Below are positions 34,131 through 42,821 of a DNA stretch of 64,000 nt, piece after piece (the first letter of the stretch is position 1; each line of letters begins with the position of its first letter). A program made the position numbers and the translations under genes. The stretch lies in the NCBI GenBank assembly GCA_965197825.1, contig CBDANW010000002.1, positions 434,001-498,000 of the forward strand, in the 5' to 3' direction. Below the pieces are notes generated by a model that had not been told where the DNA came from, did not search any database, and was given only the letters and a program-made list of their open reading frames with translations. Source of the DNA: CBDANW01 sp965197825 (GTDB lineage: Bacteria; Acidobacteriota; Vicinamibacteria; Marinacidobacterales; DATDRI01).

Positions 34131-34537
34131 GACGGGCGGTGCTTTGGGACTCGAGCGCGATCCTCGCCTTGCTCGATGCGGATGACGCAGACCATCAGCG
34201 CTCGGTTTCGGCCGCCGCGCGGATAGCGGAAGAAGAACAGCCCAGTTTCATTACGAACTACATTGAAGTGGAGACACACGCGCTTCTATTGCGCAAGCTC
34301 GGTCGGGCCTTGGCACGAGAGTGGCTCTTGAGTGGTGGCCTGCCGGTTGTCCGGGTTCTTCCCAAAGAGGAAGGGCTCGCCAAAGAGCTACTAGCGCGAT
34401 ACCAGGACAAAGACTGGAGTCTATGCGATGCGATGTCCTTCGCCGTTCTGGAAAGGCGCGGAGTCGGGTTCGCCTTCAGTTTCGATAGTCACTTTCGCCA
34501 ATATGGCCGTTTCGAGCTATTTGGCCTTGCCCAGTAG
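34127..34537 (+). CDS. PIN-domain ribonuclease toxin (VapC-like)
   Basis: 136 aa, the normal size for VapC toxins. Acidic active-site positions are visible: Asp8 in 'VLWDSSAILALLD', Glu47 in 'NYIEVETHAL', the Asp of 'DWSLCDAMSFAVLE' and the final Asp in 'FSFDSHFRQYG'. The complete tetrad suggests an active Mg2+-dependent RNase. Translationally coupled to the antitoxin (ATGA overlap). In this IS-rich region it may act as an addiction module. Confidence 0.92.
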   Translation: MRRAVLWDSSAILALLDADDADHQRSVSAAARIAEEEQPSFITNYIEVETHALLLRKLGRALAREWLLSGGLPVVRVLPKEEGLAKELLARYQDKDWSLCDAMSFAVLERRGVGFAFSFDSHFRQYGRFELFGLAQ

Positions 34538-34858
34538 TCGGGCTGTGCGACGGGCGCTCCTCGATCGCATCGGCATGCGGAACACGCTGCTGGGCGTGGA
34601 TCGCTTCGGGGACTTCATTATCGTCGTTCCCACACACGACCTCGTCATCGTCCAGCGCGGTTTGGACTACGGACGGCAGGGATTCAATCGCTGGGACCTC
34701 ACGAGAGAAGTAAGGACGACACGCTGCCGAGCGCGGCGGTCTATTCGTTGAACAACGACTATGGCCACACGCCGCTGCGGTGCAAGCAAACACCGGTCCC
34801 AGGCTAAGGGCCGGGCAAGAATAACTACCGATTCTTGGACGCCGATGCATCCCGTCTG
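34538..34858 (+). pseudogene. Gene fragment, possible serine hydrolase C-terminus
   Basis: A frame around 34570-34710 reads 'GMRNTLLGVDRFGDFIIVVP' then 'THDLVIVQRGLDYG'. The pattern 'VVP-x-x-DLV-(I/V)V' is what the C-terminal part of beta-lactamase-fold hydrolases shows. No catalytic Ser or Lys is present in the fragment. The rest of the interval, up to the IS256-A element, has no gene. Confidence 0.35.
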
Positions 34859-36222
34859 GAGCTACCCTCAGAAGGTGTGGAAATAAAGTAAAGGCGGAGT
34901 AACCTTCCGCGTCACGAAACACGGCGTGAAGGGGCCAACGGAAGGAGACACCGCCATGAAGGAAAAGACCACAGGACGACGGAGCTCGTCAAGGGTGGCT
35001 TGGGAGTCGCTGGAGAAGTGGGCGAGGCTTGAGATCCAGGATTGGGTGCAGGAGCTGATGGTAGCCGAAGTCACGGAGCTTCTCGGGCGTGAGAAATCGG
35101 AGAGACGGAAGCCCGTGGACACAACGGCGGGCTATCGAAATGGATACGGTAAGCCTCGGAAGCTGACGATGAGCGTGGGCACAGTGACGGTTCGCCGGCC
35201 GAGAGTACGGGACGTGGAGGAGAGGTTCGAAAGTCGAGTGCTTCCGCTGTTCAAGCGTCGGAGCGAAACGGTGAGCGAGTTGATTCCGGAGCTGTACCTG
35301 CATGGACTAGCTCACGGAGATTTCGATCTGTCGCTCCGCGGGCTTCTAGGGGAGGACGCTCCACTTTCTCCCAGCACGGTGTCGCGGCTGAAACAGAAAT
35401 GGCAGGGAGAGTACGAGCAGTGGCTAGCTCGCCCACTGGAAGAACTCGAGCTCGTGTACCTGTGGGTAGATGGCGTGTACGTGAAGGCCGGCCTTGAGAA
35501 GGACAAGGCGGCGGTGCTAGTTGCGGTTGGTGGCCTGTCCGACGGGACGAAAATCGTCCTGACGCTGGAGGCCGGGCATCGAGAATCCTAAGCGTCATGG
35601 TCGTCGCTGCTACGGAGACTGAAGAAGCGCGGTCTGAGATGTCCCCGTTTGGTGATCGGTGACGGGCATCTGGGCCGCGACCCGAAACGTATTTCCAGAA
35701 GCTGAGGAACAGCGGTGCTGGAACCACCGAATCCTCAACGTACTGGACCGGATTCCGAAAAGGGACCAGGCGCAGGCCAAGCCGCTGTTGACGGCGATCC
35801 CCTACGCCACCAGCCTGCAGGAGTGCGAGACGAAGAAGGCCAAGTTCCAGGATTGGTGCTTGCGCAAGGGTCTTCCGGGGGCCGCGCACGTGCTCGACGA
35901 GGACTGGGAGCGGATGGTCAGCTTTTATTCCTTTCCCAAGCCTCACTGGCAACACCTTCGCACGAGCAACGTCGTGGAGTCACCGTTCGCTGCACTGAGA
36001 TTGAGAACGGATGCGGCCAAAAGGTTCAAGAAAGTCGAGTCCGCCACTGCGACAATCTTCAAACTGCTTCTGGTTGCGGAGAAGAATTTTCGCCGGCTCA
36101 ACGCACCGGAGCTGATGCGAGAGGTTCACCTGGGCGTTCGATTTGAAGATGGAGACAGGGTAACGGAGTCGTCGAAGGTTGCTGCTGCCTGAACTTTTTT
36201 ACACACCTATTGACAAGAGCTC
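34859..36222 (+). mobile_element. IS256-type element A, copy 3 (defective)
   Basis: 1,364 bp. A 9-bp direct repeat TCCCGTCTG flanks it (34850-34858 and 36223-36231). It carries the same 8-bp deletion as copy 2 plus an extra nonsense change, so it is descended from a defective copy and must have moved using transposase made elsewhere. Confidence 0.95.
34956..36192 (+). pseudogene. IS256-A transposase, frameshift plus nonsense (copy 3)
   Basis: Reads like the intact protein to 'EAGHRES', where GAA has become TAA at 35589-35591. About 75 bp later the 8-bp deletion of copy 2 recurs. The second part is open from 35659 to 36192. Confidence 0.94.
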
Positions 36223-36534
36223 TCCCGTCTGGCTGCGTTGCTCGCCGCCTTCCGCAGCGAGCCTGTGGAGCGGAGGGCTAGGCCGCGTCAGCGGCCGAAC
36301 TGGAAGAATGCCCATATATCCAGATGTTATTCACTTCTCGCGCCTTGCCAGACGGGCGCCTCGACGCCCAAGAATGGGCATTTATTCTTGCCCGGACCCT
36401 TAGGGCGTTGCCATCCGTCACGTAGGCGCCGCTACAGCCATTGCAGTCTGCCTGCGCGTTCCAACTCCCCTCCCCATATGGTGTAGCGGGCGGGTATCGG
36501 AATCTGAGCCATTGTCCCATCACTACGCTCGATA
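36223..36534. other. Intergenic, no gene seen
   Basis: Flank between two IS256-type elements. It has one notable pair of short repeats: GAATGCCCAT (36305-36314) and GAATGGGCAT (36372-36381). No protein-like frame was found. Confidence 0.5.
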
Positions 36535-37994
36535 GGGGATGTCCCGCCGGATGTTGAATTTGGGGTAGCGGCGGCTCCTTGGCCGGCCTAAGAATAGGTC
36601 TGCCAATAAACCGTCTCCAGAGGGGGACAAGGAGCCACCAATGCCTAGGAAATCGAAGAAGCCAGTAAGAAAGCAAACGCACTCGCCTACGGGCAAGGTA
36701 GTTGGCCAAGTCGGTCAGATACTGCTACCGATGATAGCTGGGATCGCGGCCACGAAGGCGGATCTGACGGAATGGGTGTACGAGCAAGGACTGACAGCTC
36801 TGCACCTACTGCTCAGAGAGGACGCCGAGGAGATCGCGGGGCTCAAGGGCAAGCACGAGAAGGAGCGAACTCATAACCACTGTGGGAGCACGAACGGAGA
36901 GCTGAGCTTCGGTGGTCGTCGCATCCAAGTGTCGCGACCTCGAGTTCGCTCGAAGTCGGGCGAGGAGGCGTCGCTTCCACACTTCGAAGCCTTCCGCGAA
37001 GAAGACCCGCTTCCAGAGCGAGTGTTGAATCAGATCTTGGTGGGGGTATCGACCCGAAATTACGAATCGAGTCTGGACAAACCCGCGGCCAAGTTGAAGT
37101 CTCGTGGCACGAGTAAGAGTGCCGCCAGCCGTCACCTCGTGAGCCAGACGACTAAGAAGCTCGAGGAATACCTGTCTCGGCGGCTAGAGGAGTTCGAGCT
37201 TGCGGCACTGATGCTGGATGGCCTTGAGGTGGCCGGACAGACCGTCGTCGTAACTCTCGGTATCACAATAGATGGAACGAAGGTGCCCCTGGGTATATGG
37301 CTGGGCTCGACGGAGAACTCTCGGGTGTGCACCGCGATGTTGCAGGACCTTCTCGAGCGAGGCTTGCGCGTCGATGAGTCGATTCTCTGCGTAGTGGACG
37401 GAGGCAAAGGCATCCGCAAGGCACTCGTCGACGTTTTGGGGGACCTCGCGGTCATCCAAAGGTGCCAGATCCATAAACTCCAGAATCTTCGCTCGTACCT
37501 TCCCAAGTCTCGTCACGCCTACGTGCTCCAGACGATGAAGGAAGCCTACAAGTGCAAGAGTGCCGACAAGGCGCGCAAGCGACTTCAGGCATTGGTGTCG
37601 TGGCTCGAGCGAAACGGCTACGACGAAGCTGCCGGAAGCCTTCGTGAAGGGATGGAAGAGACACTCACGGTCGTGAAGCTCGCGCTGCCCGCCTTACTTC
37701 GCCAGTCTCTTGCCACGACGAACGCCATTGAGAATCTCAACGGAACCATTCGCAGAGTATCGAGAAACGTCAAGCGTTGGTAGAGTCCTTCCATGGTTCG
37801 CCGATGGACCGCTCTTGGCGTCGTCACCGCGCAGAAAAAGTTCCGGCGTATCAAAGGCTATCGCCATATGGGCGCTCTCGTTCACGCGCTTAGAAGCAAA
37901 CAGAAATCTCTTGACAGCGATGAGTTTGCTGCCTAAGAGTATTCACAGGTGCCGCCGCTACCCGACCAAATTCAACAGCGGCCGGGACATCCCC
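36535..37994 (+). mobile_element. IS256-type element C
   Basis: 1,460 bp with long inverted ends (GGGGATGTCCCGCCGG... and, reversed, GGGGATGTCCCGGCCG..., conserved over about 40 bp). Flanked by the 8-bp duplication GCTCGATA (36527-36534 and 37995-38002). Different in sequence from elements A and B. Confidence 0.95.
36641..37936 (+). pseudogene. IS256-type transposase C with in-frame amber codon
   Basis: A single frame interrupted only by TAG at 37781-37783. Before it: 'MLDGLEVAGQTVVVTLGI' (Asp), 'ILCVVDGGKGIRKAL' (Asp), 'IQRCQIHKLQNLRSYLP' and 'TTNAIENLNGTIRRVSRNVK' (Glu). After it the frame goes on with 'SPSMVRRWTALGVVTAQKKF' and 'RRIKGYRHMGALVHALR' to TAA. The post-stop residues are conserved family sequence, so the stop is a recent point mutation. 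All DDE residues precede it; a shortened 380-aa product might keep partial activity. Confidence 0.9.
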
Positions 37995-38017
37995 GCTCGA
38001 TAACCGTAAGCTGCCAC

Positions 38018-38116
38018 TCACCCTGGACGGACGGCGGAAAGCTCGCTAACTCTGGTCGCGGTATTGCAGGCAGCCAGCACGCCGCCAGCAAGTAGAATCA
38101 TCAGATACTTTTTCAT
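38018..38116 (-). CDS. Small lipoprotein (32 aa)
   Basis: MKKYLMILLAGGVLAACNTA has a textbook lipoprotein signal: Lys-Lys, a short hydrophobic core and the lipobox LAAC. AAGGA sits 8-9 bp before the ATG. The mature part is only ~16 residues, similar in size to entericidin-like peptides, but a short product could also be the remains of a longer lipoprotein cut by a frameshift. The upstream promoter region is occupied by an IS66 end 23 bp away. Confidence 0.6.
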   Translation of the reverse strand: MKKYLMILLAGGVLAACNTATRVSELSAVRPG

Positions 38117-38138
38117 GAAGGGTTTCCTTGAGAAGGGT

Positions 38139-38755
38139 GTAACTCCTCGCCGTGCCCCACTGGAGCGGGTTGGAACGTCGCGATTCGGAGGAGAAGCTAC
38201 GCAGCGGAGTTGTCGCGTAGGGCGTCGGGGAGTAACACGGTTCCTGGCTGGTTGATGGCGGCGTAGGCCGCTTCGAGCATGTAGGCCCTGGGGTCGACGT
38301 TCTGAAGCTTCGCGGTCTCGCACAGGGTGTAGAACAGCGCTGCGACGTCGGTTCCGCGTTTCGTTCGACTGCCGTAGTGATTTTTGCGACCGACGACAGG
38401 TTCCCTAGGGCGCGCTCGGCGTGATTGTTGTCAAGCCAGACGAGAGGGTTTTCGGCGAACAGCGTGAGTGTCTCCCATCTCTCCAGCATGTAGCGGACCG
38501 CCTTGCCGAAGTCGCTTCGCGGCAATCTTCTTTGGCTCTCGCCCCATTGCCGAATCGCTTTCAAGATCCGCTGCGAACGTTGCTTGCGTAAACGAAGTCT
38601 CAGTTTCTGAGCTTTTTCATCGCCGGGAAACGGACCCGGGACCTCGCGTTCGACTTCGTACAGCTCTCCGATCAAACGAAGCACTTCGGAGCAAGCTTGC
38701 GGGTAGTGCTCGCTGGCTTCGTCGAACTTTCTTTTCACGTGCGCCCAGCAGTGCT
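38139..38755 (-). mobile_element. IS66 right-end fragment (inverted)
   Basis: Begins with the terminus GTAACTCCTCGCCGTGCCCC and runs, inverted, through the C-terminal third of the IS66 tnpC gene. Same sequence as 52115-52735 of the other IS66. Confidence 0.92.
38190..38755 (-). pseudogene. tnpC: IS66 TnpC, C-terminal fragment
   Basis: 'HCWAHVKRKFDEASEHYPQA' through 'WLDNNHAERAL' matches the intact TnpC. A small deletion right after HAERAL shifts the frame (GNLSSVAK instead of REPVVGRK). It lacks the first two-thirds of the protein. Confidence 0.92.
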
Positions 38756-38798
38756 GGGGACCTACTCCGGCATCGCGGTTGTGGACGGCTACGCGGTG
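38756..38798 (+). mobile_element. Short forward IS66 tnpC piece
   Basis: About 43 bp matching 52009-52050 in forward orientation (CCGGCATCGCGGTTGTGGAC...). It is wedged between an inverted IS66 right end and a forward IS66 left end, so at least two rearrangements occurred here. Confidence 0.85.
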
Positions 38799-38877
38799 GT
38801 AACTCCTCGCCGTGGCCCGTCGTGACAAGCGTGTCGGAATGTTCCATCGTGAGCAGTCTTGAAAGGAGTGCGAAGCG

Positions 38878-39222
38878 ATGGAAGCGAGGACAGCATTTCG
38901 TAGGCGAGCACGTGAAGAAAATCGTGGCCGCACAGGTCGAGGGCGGCGTTACTCGCGGGAACAACGTCGCGAAGCGGTGCTGTATCTGAATCAGATGAAG
39001 GATCAGGGCGCGAGCCTTGAGGGTGTCGCGAGGGGGCTCGGGGTGAGTGGCTGGAGTCTATCTCGATGGAATCGAGAGGAGGCTATGAGGGGTATCGTTC
39101 GGCGTGTCGAAGTCGTGGAATCGGAAAAACGCACGGAGATTACGCTGGTAACCCCGCGAGGGTATCGAATCGAGGGTCTGTCGGAACAGCGGCTGCTGCG
39201 GCTTGTTGAGCAGCTGGGATGA
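38878..39222 (+). CDS. tnpA: IS66 TnpA
   Basis: 114 aa, identical to the TnpA at 50423. HTH region 'REAVLYLNQMKDQGASLEGV', 'ARGLGVSGWSLSRW'. Its stop overlaps tnpB (ATGA at 39219-39222). It can be made but its partners here are broken. Confidence 0.92.
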   Translation: MEARTAFRRRAREENRGRTGRGRRYSREQRREAVLYLNQMKDQGASLEGVARGLGVSGWSLSRWNREEAMRGIVRRVEVVESEKRTEITLVTPRGYRIEGLSEQRLLRLVEQLG

Positions 39223-39551
39223 AGTGGAATAGCCGTCGGGTGTCGGCGTGGGCGTACGCGGCGCCGGCGGATCTCCGCAAGGGTTTTGACGGTCTGTCGG
39301 CGCTGGTGATGAACGAGCTTGGTCGTGACCCGCTGAGCGGTGAGCTGTACTTGTTCGTCAGCCGCAACCGAATCCGCGCGAAAGTTCTGCACTGGGACGG
39401 GACCGGACTGTGCGTCTACGCGAAACGTCTCGAAGAGGGAAAGTTCGCATGCCTGTGGTCCAGCGGTGACGGCGAGCCAGTGCGACTGACGACGACAGAG
39501 TTGTCGTTGTTTCTGGAGGGGAGCCGGTTGGTCGGAAAAATATCTTTGTCA
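39219..39551 (+). pseudogene. tnpB: IS66 TnpB, C-terminally truncated
   Basis: 111 codons of the IS66 Orf2 family ('YAAPADLRKGFDGLSALVMN', 'ELYLFVSRNRIRAKVLHWDG', 'WSSGDGEPVRLTTTELSLFL'). After 'KISLSP' the frame reads through into unrelated antisense of the neighbouring gene up to 39866. Unlike the other IS66 here, this copy has no internal frameshift. Confidence 0.9.
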
Positions 39552-40553
39552 CCTACTGCGTTCGTGGAGCTGGCGCATGGGATGGGAGTCCGACTCCCCC
39601 GCTTCTTCCCGTCTCTCCTCGGCGCGGGCGGCGTCCTCGTAGATCGCAAGCTCCCCGCCATAGAACGCAAGGCGAAGCATCAGTTTGGCCACCAGATAGG
39701 CCTGACCGATCAAGAAGGCCAGCACGACGCCGGTCACCGTCGATTGCGCGGCGCCGGGAGCGACGAACCCGTAGAGACCAAGGAGGAGAACTCCCACGAG
39801 GCCGAGTGCGTAGTAGAAACCGAGCGTCTTGGCAGGATTGGAAAGCACGAACCGGATGCCGCGTAGAGCCGACAAGAGCATGCTGCGGCGATCCTCCACG
39901 AACGTCGCAATCTTGGCATAGTCGAAGGCCGCATTAATCAGGGTCAGGAGGAACACGACCACCGCCGTTCCGAGCAGCACGTATATCAGGATCGTTCGTT
40001 CGACCGTGACGTCCCGCGTCCAAAACCAGATTCTCTCGAACAACCAACCGGCGAGCTGGTAAACGAGATAGTAGAAAACTCCGGCAATAACTGCCAAGCG
40101 AAGGAATCGAAAGAAGAAGCGCCCGCCGGCTGAGAAGAAACTACTGAGCCGAAAGAGGCCCGGATTGGAAAAGCGATCCAAGATACCCCCCACGAAGAGC
40201 GCCCAGAGCAGAGCGTAGAGCGCTCCCAGAGCGACGACGCCCGGGAAAAGCCCGAACAAACCACCGAAGAGCCAATCCTCGATGTTGTTGTAGAAAGCTC
40301 CGGCGTCTACGACCGTCGGCGTAAAGGTCGCCTCGAGGCCGTCCGCGCCGTGACGGAACTCCCCGTACCAATCCATATCGAAACCCGCCGCCAGCTCTTC
40401 GTGCACCAGACTCGAACCGATGGAAGACTCGAGCGACTCCGACATGATGACCGCCGCCGGGAGCGTCACCGCCACGTTGGCCATCCACAACCACAACACC
40501 ATCCCCGGGGAAGCAACGGCCCTCCACAAACCAACGAAGATTCCTTTCAGCAC
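39549..40553 (-). CDS. Multi-pass membrane protein of unknown function
   Basis: 334 aa with about six to seven hydrophobic segments (for example 'VALGALYALLWALFVGGILD', 'LAVIAGVFYYLVYQLAGWLF', 'ILIYVLLGTAVVVFLLTLIN', 'LGFYYALGLVGVLLLGLYGF') and a periplasmic loop of about 60 residues near the N-terminus. No catalytic motif. Starts 16 bp downstream of the M1 peptidase stop on the same strand, so co-transcription is likely. The extreme C-terminus (...SHPMRQLHERSR) runs to the IS66 junction, so a few native residues may have been replaced. Confidence 0.75.
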   Translation of the reverse strand: MLKGIFVGLWRAVASPGMVLWLWMANVAVTLPAAVIMSESLESSIGSSLVHEELAAGFDMDWYGEFRHGADGLEATFTPTVVDAGAFYNNIEDWLFGGLFGLFPGVVALGALYALLWALFVGGILDRFSNPGLFRLSSFFSAGGRFFFRFLRLAVIAGVFYYLVYQLAGWLFERIWFWTRDVTVERTILIYVLLGTAVVVFLLTLINAAFDYAKIATFVEDRRSMLLSALRGIRFVLSNPAKTLGFYYALGLVGVLLLGLYGFVAPGAAQSTVTGVVLAFLIGQAYLVAKLMLRLAFYGGELAIYEDAARAEERREEAGESDSHPMRQLHERSR

Positions 40554-40568
40554 CGGATGCTCCTTCTG

Positions 40569-42716
40569 CTACACGAAGAACGCGAACGTGGTGAGCAGGT
40601 CCTGCAGCCAGATCATCCACTTCGCAGTCCACTTGCGCGCGGGAAACGTGGATTGAGACTCCAGGACGTGTGAGTTGTTGGTGTAGTTCGAATCCAACAC
40701 CAACTTCCTGTCCGGATCGACGACGGCGAACTCGAGCCGCGATGCCCTCTCCTCGACATAAAGCTCCCATCGGGAGGCGCCGTCCCATTCCTTGCGGACC
40801 TCGGTGCCGTCTTCGAAAACCATTTGGATTTCGACCGGGAAAACCGCCCCACCGTTTCGACGAACGAGCACCTCGGTACGGTACATCTCCGGCTCGTCTT
40901 CGTCCTCGGAATAGGCCAGGTTTCCGCCCGGACCGCCTTGTTCCGCGAAGCCCTCTACCTCGATGCGAGCGCTGGCCACGGAGGCGACCGCGTAATCGAA
41001 GGCATTCGAGCCCCGGTACACCTCGTCGAAGAACCAGGTTAGATCCGTGCCGCTCACTTCGTTCGCGGTATCGAAGAAATCCTGTGGTGTCGGATGCCGG
41101 AACTGCCAGCGCTCGTAGAAGGTCGACAGGATCTCCCGCAACACGTCCCAACTCAGGTACCGCTCGAGCGTAAGAAGCCAGAGGCCCGTCTTGCTGTAGG
41201 TGATGCCGTTTGCCGTGGCGGGAAAGTATTCATACGTGGGAGTGGCCTGCGAGTCTGAGATCGCGGACGCGCGGTAACTATTCATCCCAATCTCCCGAAT
41301 GAACGACCGCTTGATGTCCCGGAAGAGAACGGGAAGAAACCCACTGCCCCTCACGCCAGGCGGGTTCAGATAACGACGCACGAGTTGGAAGTCACCGTAC
41401 GTCACCTGCGTCGCGCGAGATTCGGAGAAGGTGTTCAAGCCCTCGTCCAACCAGGCGTGCTCGAACTCGTTGTTTCCAACAACGCCATACCAGAACTGGT
41501 GTCCGGCCTCGTGGACGGTCACCCCCTCCGGAGAACCGCCCCCGAACGGATTGAAGAGCCGCGTACCCGCGGTAAAGAGAGTCGGGTACTCCATCCCACC
41601 GGCCCCGCTTCCGTATGCCGGATCGACGACGGTGACATGGTCGTAAGGATACGGGCCGTACCAGGTACCGTAAAGAAGAAGCGCGGCCCGCGTGGCATCG
41701 AAATGCCGTTCCGCTTGCTCGAGATGCTCGGGCTGTAGGAGCAACCGCATGTCGACGGGCGGGAGTCCGGGCTCGGCGAAGCGAGCTTCTCGCACCAAAT
41801 AGTCCGGGCTCGTCGTCCAAGCAAATCCGTGGACGTCTTCTTGGCGGTATCGGTGCGTCACTGTGTCGTCCGGATTGACTTGGACGCCCACTTCCTTGCC
41901 GGTCGCACCGAGCACGAAAGACTCCGGAACGGTCATGCTCACGTCGTAGTTCCCGAAGTCGGAGTAGAATTCCGTGGCCGCATGGAACTGATGATTGTTC
42001 CATCCCTCTTCCTCGAAGACGCCGAGCTTGGGAAACCAATGAGCGAGGAAAAAGAAGTCGCCCCGGAAACCGGTGCGGGCGAAGGTACGCGGAATCTTCG
42101 ACCGCCAGACAATCTCGACCTGGATGGTTTCACCCGGCCCCACGGGAGTAGGCAAGGGCACCATCAAGACGGTGCGATCTTCGGAGTTTCCATCGTCGGG
42201 CGACGCAAATCGCATGCCGCCGGTCAGATCGCTCCCTACGTAGCCCATCCCGGGAAGCAACCTCACCGAGCTCACTTCGATGTAGCCCCAGTCGCCCTCT
42301 TCGACGCCGCTGCCACTAGACCGCCGGCGGATACGGTTCTCCAACATCCAGGTACTGCGATTGTTTCGCCAGGCGTTCCAGTAGAGATGAAACCAAAGTG
42401 AGTCCGTCGGTTGTTCCTGTACGTTCTGCCAGGTGATCGTTTCCCGCCCTTCAAGCGTCTTGCTATCCGGATCCAGCTCCACTTCGATCCGGTAGTTCGT
42501 CGTGTGAGCGACGGGGACGAAAACGAACTCCACCTCTTGTTCTTGCTCGGAAGACGGCGCCTGCTCGGTCACTTCTTCTTGTGCCGCCGGCACCGGTTGC
42601 GCCGTCGGCACCGACTCGGGGATCGCTTCCTCTTGCGCTAGCGTGGGTGCGACGAACCAACCTCCCAGCAGCCAAATCAAGACTACGTATCGGCGCGGTG
42701 CGCCCGAGCGCTCCAT
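40569..42716 (-). CDS. M1-family zinc metallopeptidase
   Basis: 715 aa from the ATG at 42716 (MERSGAPRRYVVLIWLLGGW), chosen because AGGAGG lies 5 bp upstream and a signal peptide follows, with cleavage likely near ...VAPTLAQ; the open frame extends further upstream without a good site. Gluzincin signature: HEAGH at 402-406 with the third zinc ligand Glu425 (HEXXH-X18-E) in 'HAWLDEGLNTFSE'. The exopeptidase motif GXMEN appears as GGMEY ('GSGAGGMEYPTLF'), so substrate N-terminus recognition may be altered. Predicted periplasmic or surface aminopeptidase-like enzyme. Forms an operon with the downstream membrane protein. Confidence 0.92.
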   Translation of the reverse strand: MERSGAPRRYVVLIWLLGGWFVAPTLAQEEAIPESVPTAQPVPAAQEEVTEQAPSSEQEQEVEFVFVPVAHTTNYRIEVELDPDSKTLEGRETITWQNVQEQPTDSLWFHLYWNAWRNNRSTWMLENRIRRRSSGSGVEEGDWGYIEVSSVRLLPGMGYVGSDLTGGMRFASPDDGNSEDRTVLMVPLPTPVGPGETIQVEIVWRSKIPRTFARTGFRGDFFFLAHWFPKLGVFEEEGWNNHQFHAATEFYSDFGNYDVSMTVPESFVLGATGKEVGVQVNPDDTVTHRYRQEDVHGFAWTTSPDYLVREARFAEPGLPPVDMRLLLQPEHLEQAERHFDATRAALLLYGTWYGPYPYDHVTVVDPAYGSGAGGMEYPTLFTAGTRLFNPFGGGSPEGVTVHEAGHQFWYGVVGNNEFEHAWLDEGLNTFSESRATQVTYGDFQLVRRYLNPPGVRGSGFLPVLFRDIKRSFIREIGMNSYRASAISDSQATPTYEYFPATANGITYSKTGLWLLTLERYLSWDVLREILSTFYERWQFRHPTPQDFFDTANEVSGTDLTWFFDEVYRGSNAFDYAVASVASARIEVEGFAEQGGPGGNLAYSEDEDEPEMYRTEVLVRRNGGAVFPVEIQMVFEDGTEVRKEWDGASRWELYVEERASRLEFAVVDPDRKLVLDSNYTNNSHVLESQSTFPARKWTAKWMIWLQDLLTTFAFFV

Positions 42717-42821
42717 ATCGGCCTCCTGTGAAAGGCGGTGATTATACGTGCCGTTCACATCCCGATTCAAACCACTGAGCGAGACGAGTCGTTGCGGGTA
42801 TACTCCTCAAAGAGGTTAATC

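Larger units (their letters stand above)
38799..39551 (+). mobile_element. IS66 left-end fragment
   Basis: Starts GTAACTCCTCGCCGTGGCCC and contains tnpA and most of tnpB. Ends abruptly at 39551 within tnpB, where the host membrane-protein gene begins in the opposite direction. Confidence 0.93.

Noticed and set aside
37781..37783. Amber codon read as pyrrolysine or by suppression
   Set aside because: No Pyl machinery is visible and a point mutation in a transposase is far more likely.
39219..39866. A 215-aa open frame that looks like a fused TnpB protein
   Set aside because: After 39551 the residues are antisense of the conserved membrane-protein gene; the fusion is an accident of the junction.
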